64,000 nucleotides of DNA from Balneatrix alpica DSM 16621 (GCF_000619885.1 NZ_KK211039.1:1-64000), one strand, 5' to 3'; positions 33,969 to 44,836 are shown, counted from the stretch's first letter. Notes: generated from the sequence alone by a model not told the origin. A program made the numbers and translations.

Positions 33969-35717
33969 ATGACTGCCGTAGATTATCGACCCTCTTCTTA
34001 TACCTTGCTGGAAACCCTGGATAAAATGCGCCACCTGTTGCGTCAACGGGGTTTCCTGTTAGAGGAGGAAGACTGGCTGAATCCTCTCCCCCATGTTTGG
34101 TCAGTGCAACTGCGGGAGAAGCATTGCCCCTATTTGATCAGCAATGGTAAGGGCGTATCCCGTGAAGCAGCGTTGGTATCGGCCTATGGTGAGTTTATTG
34201 AACGCCTGAGCTGCAACTCCTTCTTTAATGGTTTGTATCTCTCTGCCCGTTTTCAGGAAGAGGCCTTTGCCTATTATCCGCAAGAACGTTGGTTTGCCAT
34301 TGAAGGGCCAGAATGGCCGCGTGGGCTGCTGGATGGGCCTACTCTGGCGCACTACAACCTCAACCAGGATTTGTTTCCGGAAGATCTATTAGATACCGGC
34401 ACGGCCAATCGTGTGCGGGGCATCTGTGCTTTGCCCTTTATCCGCCAGCGTAACCATCAAACCGTTTGGTTTCCGGTCAATATTATTTCTAACCTCTATG
34501 GCGGTAATGGCATGGGGGTGGGGGTTGGCAAGTATGAAGCTCGGGTGCAGGCGTTATCCGAAATTTTTGAGCGGCATATAAAAACTACCATTATTTCTGA
34601 TGGTATTAGCTTACCGCGCGTGCCGGATGAGGTGCTGGCGCGTTACCCTCAAGCCCAGGCTACGTTGAAAGCACTTGAGGCGGCCGGCTTTGTGGTGGAG
34701 GTACAGGATGCCTCCATGAATGGCAAATTTCCGCTGATTAATGTGACGGTGGTGAGTCCGCAAAGCGGAGGGGTGTTTGCCTGTTTTGGTGCCCATCCTC
34801 GCTTTGGTGTAGCTCTGGAGCGGGCTCTGACGGAGTTGATGCAGGGGCGCTCACTACCGCAGTTGTTTGATTTGCCCGAGGCAAGTTTTGACTTAGCGCG
34901 GATTGCCGAACAAGCCAATATCAGCGCTCACTTTAGTAAGTTCACTGGTCGGGTCGCCTGGGATTTGCTCAGTGACCGTTCTGATTATCCCTTTGTCGAC
35001 TGGGACCACCCGGGTACAGCGCAGCAGCAGTTTGCCTGGATGTGCGAGCTGATCCACAAAGTCGATATGGATATTTACATCGCCGACTATGAGTTTATGG
35101 GCCTGCCTGCTTGCCGCATTATTGTGCCCGGTATGTCTGATGTGCAGCCGGTGGCGAAGTTACTGCGCAGTAATGATAACCGTGCAGCCGGATTGCGTTC
35201 AGCGCTGCTGAACTTGCCCAAGTTATCTGAGCAGCAGTGGCGTGAACTGTTGGAAGGCTTGGATGATCTTGAGCTCTCGCCACAGCTACGTATCGCCGAA
35301 TTAATAGGCCTGGTCGCGGATAAAGGCTCAGTGTGGCATAGCCTCTGTGTGGCGGAAGTGCAAACCCTGGTATACCTTGCCCTCGGTGAGCGAGAGCAGG
35401 CGTTGCCCTGCTTGCGGCAATTATTACAACTCCCCCCAGCAATGGAGCGGGCAGGTTTCTACCGTTGCCTACATGTGTTGTTGCAGCTGGCGCTGGATGA
35501 TGAACGCAAAATCACCGACTTTGAGCGAATTCTGGTGCGAACCTATGGCCAGCAGCAGGTGAGTCTATGTTTGCAGGTGCTGGATGCCTGTGGCACCTTT
35601 CCGGGTATTGAAGCAGCTGGGTTAGAGTTGGAAGGATTCCGCCTGCATCAGAGTTTGCTGGAGGCTTATGACAAGCTGCATAAGGCCAAGGCAGCTCATC
35701 ACTTTGCGATACGCTGA
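33969..35717 (+). CDS. ycaO: YcaO-domain protein, E. coli YcaO orthologue
   Basis: ATP-dependent YcaO-fold protein of 582 residues that follows E. coli YcaO along its full length. YcaO assists RimO in beta-methylthiolation of ribosomal protein S12. The ATP/Mg-binding glutamates lie in SAYGEFIERLSCNSF and in EARVQALSEIFERHIK. Typical stretches ACRIIVPGMSDVQPVAKL and the C-terminal TPR-like part ending HQSLLEAYDKLHKAKAAH are conserved. No leader-peptide, cyclodehydratase partner or dehydrogenase gene lies nearby, so a RiPP biosynthetic role is unlikely. Confidence 0.93.
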   Translation: MTAVDYRPSSYTLLETLDKMRHLLRQRGFLLEEEDWLNPLPHVWSVQLREKHCPYLISNGKGVSREAALVSAYGEFIERLSCNSFFNGLYLSARFQEEAFAYYPQERWFAIEGPEWPRGLLDGPTLAHYNLNQDLFPEDLLDTGTANRVRGICALPFIRQRNHQTVWFPVNIISNLYGGNGMGVGVGKYEARVQALSEIFERHIKTTIISDGISLPRVPDEVLARYPQAQATLKALEAAGFVVEVQDASMNGKFPLINVTVVSPQSGGVFACFGAHPRFGVALERALTELMQGRSLPQLFDLPEASFDLARIAEQANISAHFSKFTGRVAWDLLSDRSDYPFVDWDHPGTAQQQFAWMCELIHKVDMDIYIADYEFMGLPACRIIVPGMSDVQPVAKLLRSNDNRAAGLRSALLNLPKLSEQQWRELLEGLDDLELSPQLRIAELIGLVADKGSVWHSLCVAEVQTLVYLALGEREQALPCLRQLLQLPPAMERAGFYRCLHVLLQLALDDERKITDFERILVRTYGQQQVSLCLQVLDACGTFPGIEAAGLELEGFRLHQSLLEAYDKLHKAKAAHHFAIR

Positions 35718-35772
35718 TTGAGTTTTGATAAAAATTTAAATACTGTACGCATATCCATGCTTTGAGGTGGTT

Positions 35773-37680
35773 ATGCGTCTGTTTCTGTGTGAAAAGCCCT
35801 CCTTGGCTCGCGAAGTTGCCAAAGCTTTAGGCGGGGGGCGTACTGCGCAAGGTTATATTGAAGGACAGGGCTGGCGAGTGACCTGGTTGTTTGGTCACAT
35901 GTACGAGTTGGCGCCGCCGGAAGTTTATCATCCCCATTGGAAGCCCTGGACCTTAATCCACCTGCCCATGTTGCCGGAAAACTGGCAGCGTCTGCCGCGT
36001 AAAGGCGTGAGTGCTCAGCTAAAAGTGATCCGCAGTTGCCTTAAACAGGCGACGGAGGTGGTCAATGCAGGGGATACCGGGCGGGAAGGTGAATTGCTGA
36101 TCCGTGAGCTGCTCGAAGAAATGCACTGGCGTGGCCCCCTGTGGCGGCTTTGGCATCACTCACTTGAATTGCCGGTGTTGCAGCGTGCGCTGGCACAGCT
36201 ACGTCAAGGCAGTGAGTTTGATGCGCTGCTGGCAGCGGCCAAGGCTCGCCAGTATTCCGACTGGTTAGTCGGCATGAATTGCTCCAGGGCTTACACCCTA
36301 AAGGCTAAGCAGCAAGGTGGCCAGGTGCTGATTAGTGTGGGGCGGGTGCAATCCCCCACGTTGGCCTTGGTGGTAGCACGGGATCGGCAAATTGATGACT
36401 TTGCCTATATTCAGCACTTTCAGTTACAGGGCAGTTTTGTGATTGCTGGTGTGCAGGTTCAGGCCCAGTGGCAGCCAGATGAGTCTCTGCTAAGCGAGCA
36501 GGGCTATTTGTTACAGCCACAGCCTGCGGAGCAGTTAGCCGCACGTTTGCCCGGTGCTGCAGCACTGTTGACGCAGTTGCAGGACAAGGTGCAGCGTAGT
36601 GCCGCACCCTTGCCCTTTTCCCTGTCGAAATTGCAGGCCTATGCCTCCAAGCGCTTTGGTTATGGTGCTCAGCAAACCCTGGATGGGCTGCAAGCGTTAT
36701 ACGAGAAGCATAAGTTGCTCAGTTATCCGCGCACGGATTGCGAGTACTTAAGTGAGGCGCAGTGGCAGGATGTGGCGCGTCAGCGCCAAGCGCTGTCAGC
36801 CTTGCCGGAAGGGGAAGGGTGGTTGGCTGCGGCAGACTGGCAACGGCGACCGCCTTGCTATAACGATACTAAGGTGGGTGAACACACCGCCATCGTACCC
36901 ACCGGGCAGCGTCCACAACTTGATAAGCTCAGTCAGCTGGAACGTAATCTGTACCTCAGTTGCGCGTTGCGTTGGTTGATGCAGTTTTACCCACCCTTGC
37001 AGGTACGGCGCTGGCAGCTGCAAATCCTATGCTTGCAACAACGCTTTGAAGCGCAGGGGCGGGAAGTGCTGGCGCAGGGCTGGCGGCAGTTAGACAAACC
37101 GCTGGAGTCAGACTGGCCAGCCCACTATCACGCTTTGGCAGAGGGGCAGCAGGGGGTAGGCCTGGCTGCGCAAGTGCAGGCTAAGCAAACAGAGCCCCCC
37201 GCTCCCTATACGGACGGCACCCTGATTGCAGCGATGGCTAACGTGGCCAAGCTGATTGAGGACGCGGAGCTGAAGGCCAAACTCAAAGAAGCTAAGGGCA
37301 TCGGTGAAGAGAGTTCGCGGGCCGGGATTATCGAATTATTGCTTGAGCGTGGCTATTTGCAGCGTCAGGGCAAGAGCCTACGCAGTACGACTCTGGGTAA
37401 ACAGGTTGTTGATGTGCTGCTACCACAGTTAACCAGTCCAGTCTTGACCGCCCGCTGGGAGCGTGGACTGGCGCTGGTGGAGGCGGGGGAGATGAGCCTG
37501 GAGGAGTTTATGCAGCATCAGCAGCGTTGGCTAACCAAGGTGGTAGAGGGGGTGAAGCAACAGAGCTGGCCGCTGACAGAGCCGATGTCTGGGCAGCTGA
37601 AACGAGTGGGTAAAGGGCGGCGTAAAGCGTCTAAGTCTGCTTCTAAATCTATGAAAAGGTTGAAAAAAACGGCGGCTTAA
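35773..37680 (+). CDS. topB: DNA topoisomerase III (type IA)
   Basis: Type IA topoisomerase of 635 residues. The TOPRIM domain opens with RLFLCEKPSLAREVAKALGG. The metal motif reads AGDTGREGELL, so Asp101 and Glu105 are present but the second aspartate of E. coli TopB (DPDRE) is Gly103, as in plasmid TraE and Gram-positive TopB types. The active-site Tyr318 is in LLSYPRTDCEYL. A lysine-rich tail (KASKSASKSMKRLKK) replaces any zinc-finger domain. ATG at 35773 follows GAGGTGGTT; an in-frame GTG six bases earlier is less well spaced. It lies 208 bp upstream of the mksFEB operon on the same strand. Confidence 0.93.
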   Translation: MRLFLCEKPSLAREVAKALGGGRTAQGYIEGQGWRVTWLFGHMYELAPPEVYHPHWKPWTLIHLPMLPENWQRLPRKGVSAQLKVIRSCLKQATEVVNAGDTGREGELLIRELLEEMHWRGPLWRLWHHSLELPVLQRALAQLRQGSEFDALLAAAKARQYSDWLVGMNCSRAYTLKAKQQGGQVLISVGRVQSPTLALVVARDRQIDDFAYIQHFQLQGSFVIAGVQVQAQWQPDESLLSEQGYLLQPQPAEQLAARLPGAAALLTQLQDKVQRSAAPLPFSLSKLQAYASKRFGYGAQQTLDGLQALYEKHKLLSYPRTDCEYLSEAQWQDVARQRQALSALPEGEGWLAAADWQRRPPCYNDTKVGEHTAIVPTGQRPQLDKLSQLERNLYLSCALRWLMQFYPPLQVRRWQLQILCLQQRFEAQGREVLAQGWRQLDKPLESDWPAHYHALAEGQQGVGLAAQVQAKQTEPPAPYTDGTLIAAMANVAKLIEDAELKAKLKEAKGIGEESSRAGIIELLLERGYLQRQGKSLRSTTLGKQVVDVLLPQLTSPVLTARWERGLALVEAGEMSLEEFMQHQQRWLTKVVEGVKQQSWPLTEPMSGQLKRVGKGRRKASKSASKSMKRLKKTAA

Positions 37681-37888
37681 ACACGAGTCTAGCGCTGTTC
37701 GTAGCCTTGCTTGGCCGAATCCGCTATCTTTACAGGTTTATTTGAGGGTGAAGTCCATACGCAGACTGGCTTCACCGATAAGCGATTTGATTTCCTCCTG
37801 TCAGGTTGATGCGGGCGCAAGCACGAGTGTGATAAGCGTTGTGTTGTGACGGAGGTAAATAGAGCCGAATTGATCAGGAAGCATCCCT

Positions 37889-39283
37889 ATGCTGTTTAAC
37901 CACCTGCCGGAAGAGCTGTTTGCCCCCTTGGCAGGCACCAACAAGGCCGTGTATCAGGCGGTGTTGATGGAGTTGGCGGATCTGTTCTTCGATGAGGATG
38001 CCGTTGACCCCTTTGTGCCCCGTGATTTGGTGCGCTCTGCGATTGAAGAGGCCGTGATTAAATACGGCCTGCGGCAATGGGCGCCAGAGTCCGAATCTGA
38101 GCAGGAGCCCCCTCGTTCTACAGCGGACTTCGCTGCGCGTATCTATCGGCGCCTGTTGCAGACGGGTTGGCTAGAAGAAGAGACCAAACTGTTCCGCACC
38201 TATGTATTGATGGCGCCTGCTATTAGCTATGTGCTGCGGGCTCTGGTAGGGGTGGCGCGCCAGCAGAAACGTAGTTATGGCGGGACGATCCTCAACGTTT
38301 TAAGTTCGGTTGAAGCAGCGATTGCCGATCCGGAAGGGCGAGGGCTGACGCTGGCCGAAGCGGCGCGGACGGCGGCGGACTTCAGTGCCCACCTGACCGA
38401 TATGCTGCTGGGGTTGCGAGAGTTGCGTCGCGCGATTGCGGCCACTAATGATCCGCAGCGTATTTTGCGGGGATTCTTTGAAGAGTTTGTCGAGCGCATT
38501 CTGGTGGCCGACTATAAAACGCTGAAAACCCAGAACAACCCCTTCCGCTTCCGTCGTCAAATTTTGGCGTTGTTGAAAGATTTGCAGTTTGACCCACCGA
38601 AGTTGGCAGCCTTGGCGCACCATTATCAGGATCAACTGGATCTGAGTTATGTCGAAGCGCAAAACCGTGTCCATCAACATATCAGCCGTATTTTGCGTAT
38701 TTTCGAGTCCATTGATCAGCGTTTGCAGATTATTGACGAGTTCCGTTTCCGCCTGGAAAAACGGGTGGCGGATACCGTGCGTTATATGGATAAAACCACC
38801 CCCGGTATGGCTGCGCGCCTGCAGCGTTTAATCTCGGCGGTAGCGCAGTTGCCGGAAGAGCGCATTCCCTGTGTCGACACCCTTGATCAGCCGGCCTTTA
38901 TTGCGCCCCGTTCTATCCGGGTACCGCCCAAGCGGCGTCCGCCACCTGCGCCAAGGGTTATCCAGCAGGTGCAGATTGACCCTGAAGTGTTGGCACTGCG
39001 TGAACGTTTCAAAGCCTATAAAGCCCGGCGGGAAGTGAGTGCGGAAAAGGTGGACTTTTATCTGCAGGAGCAGCTGCTTGGGCGCAGGCAGTTACAGGCC
39101 AGTGAGTTTGCGATCAACAGTATCGAGGACTTTATCTGCTTTAGTTATGTGCGCCACCTGGCGGCACTCGGCAAGACTGGCAAAGGATTGGCGGCCAATT
39201 ACCGCATCCAATTTAAAGATAGCTATGTGACGGTGGCAGGCATGGTGGAATGCCGCGACTTCCAAATTGAAAGGATCGACTGA
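37889..39283 (+). CDS. mksF: Condensin subunit MksF (JetA-like kleisin)
   Basis: The 464-residue kleisin-type subunit of an MksBEF condensin, equivalent to JetA of Wadjet systems. It bridges the SMC heads and binds MksE dimers. The N-terminal helical part begins [20 protein letters not shown]; the middle is a long helical region, and the C-terminus ends in a compact domain after a proline/arginine linker ([12 protein letters not shown]). ATG at 37889 follows AGGAAG. The stop overlaps the mksE start as TGATG. Assignment rests on length, order and the clear SMC partner two genes on. Confidence 0.88.
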   Translation: MLFNHLPEELFAPLAGTNKAVYQAVLMELADLFFDEDAVDPFVPRDLVRSAIEEAVIKYGLRQWAPESESEQEPPRSTADFAARIYRRLLQTGWLEEETKLFRTYVLMAPAISYVLRALVGVARQQKRSYGGTILNVLSSVEAAIADPEGRGLTLAEAARTAADFSAHLTDMLLGLRELRRAIAATNDPQRILRGFFEEFVERILVADYKTLKTQNNPFRFRRQILALLKDLQFDPPKLAALAHHYQDQLDLSYVEAQNRVHQHISRILRIFESIDQRLQIIDEFRFRLEKRVADTVRYMDKTTPGMAARLQRLISAVAQLPEERIPCVDTLDQPAFIAPRSIRVPPKRRPPPAPRVIQQVQIDPEVLALRERFKAYKARREVSAEKVDFYLQEQLLGRRQLQASEFAINSIEDFICFSYVRHLAALGKTGKGLAANYRIQFKDSYVTVAGMVECRDFQIERID

Positions 39284-39912
39284 TGCTTGGAGACCTCGTA
39301 AAAGCGGCCAAAAAAGCCGAGCACCACGAAGCCGAAGATTTTATTCAGGCGGCAAAGGTGCTGCTGGCTAACCAGTTTCTGTACGCCGACAAAAGTAGTC
39401 AGCGACAGCATTATTTCTTGATCAGCGAGAATCTCGAATATTTTCGTAATCTGTTTGAGGCCATTGGCTGGACCCTGGTACATCAAGCAGAAGAAGCCTT
39501 TGTCGGGATTTTGCCGGGTGATGAAGAGCGCACCCTGCGGCTGAAGTTGGATGAATCTCTGCTGCTTCTGTGTTTGCGTCAACTCTATGAAGAAAAGTTA
39601 GAGAACTTTGAGGTGGAATCCGGACGGGCTTATGTCGATCTGGATAAGTTTCTGCAGACCTATGAGCACCTCACCAGTAAGGAGTTGCCCAACGAGACCC
39701 GCATGAAGGACATTTTGGCGTTATTTGCCCGCCATGGTCTGATTGAACGCGGGCGTCCCCATGAGACGGATCCGAAGAATTTCACCCTGGTGATCCAGCC
39801 GGTGATTCGCCAGGTAGTGGTGGAAGACTATCTCGGTCAGTTGGAGCAACTGGTGGCGACCGCACCAGCCGAGCAAGCAGAGGATAACGAGGGCGACGAT
39901 GAAGCAGCTTAA
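39283..39912 (+). CDS. mksE: Condensin subunit MksE (JetB-like)
   Basis: A winged-helix, KITE-like subunit of 209 residues (family DUF4194 as I recall), equivalent to JetB. Visible stretches are [31 protein letters not shown] at the start in helix-turn-helix style and [21 protein letters not shown] in the middle; the tail is very acidic ([14 protein letters not shown]). The start shares one base with the mksF stop and the end overlaps mksB by 14 bp, so the three proteins are translationally coupled as a complex. Confidence 0.87.
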   Translation: MLGDLVKAAKKAEHHEAEDFIQAAKVLLANQFLYADKSSQRQHYFLISENLEYFRNLFEAIGWTLVHQAEEAFVGILPGDEERTLRLKLDESLLLLCLRQLYEEKLENFEVESGRAYVDLDKFLQTYEHLTSKELPNETRMKDILALFARHGLIERGRPHETDPKNFTLVIQPVIRQVVVEDYLGQLEQLVATAPAEQAEDNEGDDEAA

Positions 39913-42900
39913 CCGCATTGTTTTGGTCAACTGGTATATGCTTGGCGCGGTGGAAATTCCTATCCGTGGCAATGTTGCCATTGTCGGCCCCAATGGCTCG
40001 GGCAAGTCCTCTATCCTGGATGCGGTGCAAACAGTGTTGATGGGGGGCAATAAGCACTGGTTGAGTTTTAACGCCAGTGCCGGCGAGCGGAGCGAGCGTA
40101 GTCTGCGGACGTATTGCCTGGGGTACTTGGATGACACCAGTGCCCAGGGGCGCAAGCACCATCGGGAAGATGCCTTGACTTATCTGGCGCTTAGTTTTCG
40201 CGATGAGGAAACGGGCGAAGAAACGGCAATGGGGCTGGCGATTGCCACCTCCTTAAGCAGTGCCGATGAGGATGTGCTGGGGCGCTTTATTCTGCCTAAT
40301 TTCTCCGTGTGCCTGGATGATTTTACCTTGCGTCAGGGGGATGGGCGTATTCCACGCAGCTGGGATGAAGTGCGTGAGAGTATGCGTAACCGTTGTCCGC
40401 AGATGATCCTGGAAAAGCGCTCGAAACGTTTCCTCAAAGAGGTGATGACTCATCTGAGTTATGATCCTAACTTCCCCAATGACGAAGATAAGTTCGTTAA
40501 AAATTTCAAAAATGCGCTGAAATTTGCGCCTATTGATAGTCCCACTCGTTTTATCCGTGAATATGTACTGGAGCAGAATATTGTCCAGGTGGGTGCCTTC
40601 CGCAAGTCGCTGGAAGAGTACCGTAGTATGGAGGATAAAACCCGTGAGGTGGCTAAGCGTATTGCTGAGCTGGAGAAAATTGAAGAGCAGGATAAGGCCA
40701 GCTTGCGCCATCGCAAAAATGGCAGTGAGTATGAGTGGGTGGTGCATGAGGCGCGCTTTGAGCAGGCCGACCTGAAGAAAGAAGAGACTGCCGAGCGTCT
40801 GGACACTTTACGTGAGCAGGAAGAAAAGCTGCAGGCAGAGCTGGAGCGCCTCAATACTGAGTTGAATCAGCGGATGGAGCAGGTGGCAGAAGCCCGTGCG
40901 GCCCTGAATAACTCGGACTCGGCGCATAAGCTAAAAGCGCTCGAATCCAACCTGGAGTCCCGTCAGCATGGTCTGAACGCGGTGCAGGCAAAGTTGACCT
41001 CTTTGTATGAGCTGCTGCGCACCACGGTTGCTTTTGCCCGTTATGAAACACTGCTGCCCGCCGACTTCCTGCAAACTATCAAAGAGGCGGTGAATCTCTG
41101 GCGTGATGGAGAAGACTTGGCTTCTGGCCAATGGCCTAATCAGCCGGTTGAGGTAGATCGTGTCATCACCATGCTGCGCAAGCAGGTGGATGGGGTGCGC
41201 CAGCATATTAATGCGCAAGCCCAGGCCAGTGTGATCCGTCTGAATCGGCTGAAGGAAGATATTCAGGAACACCGTGATGCAATTGAGCAGCTCAAGCAGG
41301 GCAAGGCGCCACTCAAGCGCAATACCCAAGAGCTGATGGCGCTATTACAGGAGTATGGTATTCAGTCCACGCCCCTGTGTGAGCTGGTGGATGTCAGTGA
41401 TGAGAAGTGGCGTACGGCGATTGAAAGTTTCCTGGGGGGGCGACGCGAGGCGTTAATCGTTGATCCGGATCGGGTGCAGGATGCGGTCACGCTTTATCGG
41501 CGTAAAGGTCGCCACCTGAAAAACTGCCGGATTGTGAACACCCGTCAAACTGACAAGTGGTTAAATAAGGCGGATCAGCGCTCTTTGGTGCAGTTTGTTC
41601 GTTGTCAGAGTGAGCACGCTGAGGCCTATATTAATCGTTCCCTAGGCTCAGTGATGGCGGTGGAAACCGAAGCGGAGCTGCTACGTCATGAGCGAGCCAT
41701 GACCCCTGACTGTATGCTGCAGTCCGATGGTGCCACGACTTCCATCCGTGAAGAGAGCCCAATGCTGGGGTTGGGGCGCCAATCGCGCTTGCAAAATCAG
41801 GATCAGGCTTTCGATAAAATGGTGGCCGAATATCAGCGCCTGGAGCAGCAGCATGAGTTGCTGGAGGGGGCGCGTGAGGCCTTGATCAAGGTGGCAACCA
41901 AGCTCAGTGGTGAGGCAGAAACGGCCTTTGCCTTGGTCAATGAGCGGATGCAGATGGAGGCCGATATGCAAGGCCTGCGTCAAGCCATTGAGGAATTGCG
42001 TAACCTGGAAGATGGTCCTGCTCGTCAGCGTCTCGAGCAAGCTCTGCAGCAACAGCAGCGGCAGCAGGCAGAACAGAAGAAGCTCATGGATAAACTGCAG
42101 TCGCTGAAAACTGAGGCGATCAAGCAAGAAGCGGGGCTGGAGGTGTTGGAGCGTGAGCTGCAGGAGCACAGTCAAGCGCGTCAGCGTTGTGCAGAGCAGG
42201 AAGGCTTCGATGCGCAAGCAGCACAAGAGAAGCTCGATTACCTGCAAGAAAGCTGTGCCGGAGAACTTGAGCGGATGATCTTTGAGGCTGCGCGTAAAGC
42301 ACAGGGTGAGTTGCAGCTGAGTGAGCGCAAGCGGAACGGGGTGCGTGATCTGGTAGCGGAGTATCGGGCCCGTTACCACAATCAAAACCTTAGTCAGACC
42401 CAGCACGCTAACCTTAGCGGTGAAGCTAGCCATGAAATGTTGATGGCATTTGTAGTCGAGCAGCTCAAAGTGTTGCGTGACTCTGAATTAGCGAACTATC
42501 AGAAGCAGGCCGAAAGGGCGCGAATGGAGGCGGAAACTGCCTTTCGCTCAGACTTTGTGGCGCATCTGAATGATCAGATCGACAAGATTAAAGGCTTGAT
42601 ACGTGAGATCAATGCTCACCTTAAGCAGCGGCCGTTCCATCGGGAAATGTACGCTTTCACCATGACCCCTAATCCTGAACTCAAGGATGTGTTGGAGTTG
42701 GTGGAGACGTTCTCCTGTCAGGAGCAGGCGAATGTGGGGTCGTTATTCGATACCAGTCTGCAAGAGGATTCTCCCTATCGTGCAGCCTTGGAAAAGGTGC
42801 ATGAAGTCTTGAAGGATGAAGGGGAATCCCATCTGCTACAGGACTATCGCAACTTCTACAATTTTGAGCTGATTGTGATGGATCTGGATGGCAATCAGAA

Positions 42901-43306
42901 AACCACGCTAAGCCAGCGGATTAAGACAGGCTCGGGTGGTGAGCATCAGGTGCCTTTCTACGTGGCGATTGCGGCGGCCTTGGCTGCGAGCTATCGCCTG
43001 CGTGAAGGGAGTGATGGCAAGGTCGTGGGCGGTTTTAGCTTAAGCCTGTTCGATGAGGCCTTTAATAAGCTGGATTCGGAGAATACCCAGACATCTTTGG
43101 GCTTTATGGCGGATCTGGGGCTGCAAACGATGATTGCTGCGCCGGATGACAAGTACTCCCTGATGGCGGCGACCATGGATACGGTGATTAACGTTTGTCG
43201 GGATGGCAATGTGGTGGATCTGGACGTGGAGTTCCCCACGCCCGAGGGTAAAGCGCTGCTTAATTCAGATAATCCCTACCGCCAGCAGCAGGCAAGGTTG
43301 GCATAA
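39899..43306 (+). CDS. mksB: SMC-like condensin ATPase MksB (JetC-like)
   Basis: SMC-family ATPase of 1135 residues. Walker A is [10 protein letters not shown] at residues 30-39. Two long coiled-coil arms flank a hinge region near the middle ([20 protein letters not shown] onward). The ABC signature [19 protein letters not shown] is near 1010, followed by Walker [15 protein letters not shown] near 1050 and the D/H loops. Length and head motifs match the MksB/JetC group rather than MukB (about 1480) or Smc. In Pseudomonas MksBEF helps organise the chromosome; with MksG/JetD it restricts plasmids. No mksG lies alongside. Confidence 0.92.
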   Translation: MKQLNRIVLVNWYMLGAVEIPIRGNVAIVGPNGSGKSSILDAVQTVLMGGNKHWLSFNASAGERSERSLRTYCLGYLDDTSAQGRKHHREDALTYLALSFRDEETGEETAMGLAIATSLSSADEDVLGRFILPNFSVCLDDFTLRQGDGRIPRSWDEVRESMRNRCPQMILEKRSKRFLKEVMTHLSYDPNFPNDEDKFVKNFKNALKFAPIDSPTRFIREYVLEQNIVQVGAFRKSLEEYRSMEDKTREVAKRIAELEKIEEQDKASLRHRKNGSEYEWVVHEARFEQADLKKEETAERLDTLREQEEKLQAELERLNTELNQRMEQVAEARAALNNSDSAHKLKALESNLESRQHGLNAVQAKLTSLYELLRTTVAFARYETLLPADFLQTIKEAVNLWRDGEDLASGQWPNQPVEVDRVITMLRKQVDGVRQHINAQAQASVIRLNRLKEDIQEHRDAIEQLKQGKAPLKRNTQELMALLQEYGIQSTPLCELVDVSDEKWRTAIESFLGGRREALIVDPDRVQDAVTLYRRKGRHLKNCRIVNTRQTDKWLNKADQRSLVQFVRCQSEHAEAYINRSLGSVMAVETEAELLRHERAMTPDCMLQSDGATTSIREESPMLGLGRQSRLQNQDQAFDKMVAEYQRLEQQHELLEGAREALIKVATKLSGEAETAFALVNERMQMEADMQGLRQAIEELRNLEDGPARQRLEQALQQQQRQQAEQKKLMDKLQSLKTEAIKQEAGLEVLERELQEHSQARQRCAEQEGFDAQAAQEKLDYLQESCAGELERMIFEAARKAQGELQLSERKRNGVRDLVAEYRARYHNQNLSQTQHANLSGEASHEMLMAFVVEQLKVLRDSELANYQKQAERARMEAETAFRSDFVAHLNDQIDKIKGLIREINAHLKQRPFHREMYAFTMTPNPELKDVLELVETFSCQEQANVGSLFDTSLQEDSPYRAALEKVHEVLKDEGESHLLQDYRNFYNFELIVMDLDGNQKTTLSQRIKTGSGGEHQVPFYVAIAAALAASYRLREGSDGKVVGGFSLSLFDEAFNKLDSENTQTSLGFMADLGLQTMIAAPDDKYSLMAATMDTVINVCRDGNVVDLDVEFPTPEGKALLNSDNPYRQQQARLA

Positions 43307-44003
43307 TCTCTTTGTCGATATTGGGCTGTGCTTCCAGCTGAGGGCGGGGTAACCCGCCCGGCAGTTTGGGCATCAATACTGCAAAGGGTTCGCCATCTTT
43401 GTTGATGAACAGCTCTTCCTCCAAAGGCTTCACCTTATATCGGCTGGGGCTATCCATAATGCTGAGCATTAATGCCAGACCATCTAGACGTGGTGCCACC
43501 CTGGTGCCCTGCATATAGCGGCTGCCAAACAGATAGTGATACTGCTTGTTTGCGAGCACTGAGAGTAATGCTGCCAGGCTCCAGCTCTCAGGCCAAGCAG
43601 GTAAGGGTTCAAGGCTAGACAGCAGGCTGGGGGAGAATATCTCTCGGTCGCGGGCATGGAAGCGGCGAATCGTCAGTTCACGACTAAAGGCAAAGCCTGG
43701 ATTGTTTAAAACGGTTTGAGAAAAATCGAGTTGCTCAAGTAAATAGAGCATATAGCTCAAGCTATATCGGCAATGGGCAATAAAGGCGGCGGTGGGCTCG
43801 GGACTGCTCTTGGCTCCAATGCTGTACTTAATAGCTTGGCGACCGTTAACGACTTTGCGCCCCAAGAGGGTAATCATTAGATGATTGCTTTGCATATCAA
43901 CTAGCACTTCGGGTTCGTTGACATAGCAATAGCGCTGCTCACGCTGCATGAAATCTTGCCACTGATGGGCCTGCTCCAGCTGTGGCAGGATGCGGATTAT
44001 CAT
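43260..44003 (-). CDS. Protein of unknown function convergent with mksB (247 aa)
   Basis: I do not recognise the family. The product is soluble, with no signal peptide. An N-terminal part looks PilZ-like or beta-rich (CYVNEPEVLVDMQSNHLMIT); helical middle (YSLSYMLYLLEQLDF); a segment SWSLAALLSVLANKQYHYLF follows. Its 3' end overlaps mksB by 47 bp tail to tail. It lacks the TOPRIM-like motifs and length (about 380 residues) of JetD/MksG and is on the other strand, so it is not that nuclease. Translation from ATG at 44003 follows GAGGAGAAATAACCCG. Confidence 0.72.
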   Translation of the reverse strand: MIIRILPQLEQAHQWQDFMQREQRYCYVNEPEVLVDMQSNHLMITLLGRKVVNGRQAIKYSIGAKSSPEPTAAFIAHCRYSLSYMLYLLEQLDFSQTVLNNPGFAFSRELTIRRFHARDREIFSPSLLSSLEPLPAWPESWSLAALLSVLANKQYHYLFGSRYMQGTRVAPRLDGLALMLSIMDSPSRYKVKPLEEELFINKDGEPFAVLMPKLPGGLPRPQLEAQPNIDKEIMPTLPAAGGRDYLN

Positions 44004-44127
44004 CGGGTTATTTCTCCTCAGACGCCTGCAAGCGGTGAAAACATCTTAGCAGCTTGCTCGGGTTAGCACACCCTGCGCAGAGAAATCGGCAGCACAAAGG
44101 AAAACTTGAAGGAGTAGTGGGGAAGGA

Positions 44128-44150
44128 GGCCGGCAGCTGAGCTGCCGGCA
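44128..44150 (-). terminator. Palindromic hairpin after udk
   Basis: GCCGGCAGCT and AGCTGCCGGC form a perfect 10-bp inverted repeat around a single G, 7 bp beyond the udk stop. No T-run follows on the minus strand, so termination efficiency is uncertain. Confidence 0.55.
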
Positions 44151-44155
44151 GGGTA

Positions 44156-44770
44156 TTACAGCATTTCACGTAGGCGGGCGCGCAGCAGGTCGATCGCTAC
44201 ACGGTTGCGGCCACCGCCTGGAACGATCAGATGTGCATGCTCTTTGGATGGATTGACATACTTTAAGAACATGGGGCGCACGGTTGCTTGATACTGCTCC
44301 AGGACGGATTCCACGGAGCGGCCACGCTCACTGACGTCACGCTGAATGCGGCGCAGCAGACAGATGTCGAGTGGTGTATCCATATAGATGCGGGTGTGCA
44401 TCAGATTGCGCAGGCGGGCTTCGGTAAAAATCAGTAGGCCTTCCAGGATAATGATCTTATGGGGGCCAACTGGGATAGTGTCCGGTGAACGGGTGTGGAG
44501 TTTGTAATCATAGACAGGGATTTCAACGCCTTGGCCAGTTAATAGCTGCTGTAGGTGTTCAAACAGCAAATCATGATCAAAGGCATTGGGGTGGTCGTAG
44601 TTAGTTTTTACCCGTTCATCCATGCTGAGATGGGACTGATCCTTGTAATAGCTATCCTCGTTGATAACGCGAACTTGGCTGGAGCCGAGTTCTTCAACCA
44701 GGGTGTGGGATAACAGGGTTTTGCCTGAGCCAGAGGCGCCGGCAATCCCAATAATGACGGGGTTTGGCAT
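44156..44770 (-). CDS. udk: Uridine kinase
   Basis: Pyrimidine salvage enzyme of 204 residues that phosphorylates uridine and cytidine. The P-loop [16 protein letters not shown] is at the N-terminus. [17 protein letters not shown] and [13 protein letters not shown] bind substrate, and [10 protein letters not shown] and [13 protein letters not shown] complete the family pattern. It is transcribed alone, toward the 247-aa unknown gene but separated by a strong palindrome. Confidence 0.95.
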   Translation of the reverse strand: MPNPVIIGIAGASGSGKTLLSHTLVEELGSSQVRVINEDSYYKDQSHLSMDERVKTNYDHPNAFDHDLLFEHLQQLLTGQGVEIPVYDYKLHTRSPDTIPVGPHKIIILEGLLIFTEARLRNLMHTRIYMDTPLDICLLRRIQRDVSERGRSVESVLEQYQATVRPMFLKYVNPSKEHAHLIVPGGGRNRVAIDLLRARLREML

Positions 44771-44836
44771 AGGTTAACAGCAGTTGTGGTCAAGTAAGGG
44801 TGAAGGACCCTGTTTATTGTCATTGTTTTAGGGGTG

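Noticed and set aside
33969-35717. YcaO as part of a RiPP (azoline peptide) cluster
   Set aside because: The protein follows E. coli YcaO end to end and no precursor peptide, partner cyclodehydratase or exporter is nearby.
43260-44003. The gene after mksB as the missing MksG/JetD nuclease
   Set aside because: It is on the opposite strand, is too short, and shows no TOPRIM motifs.
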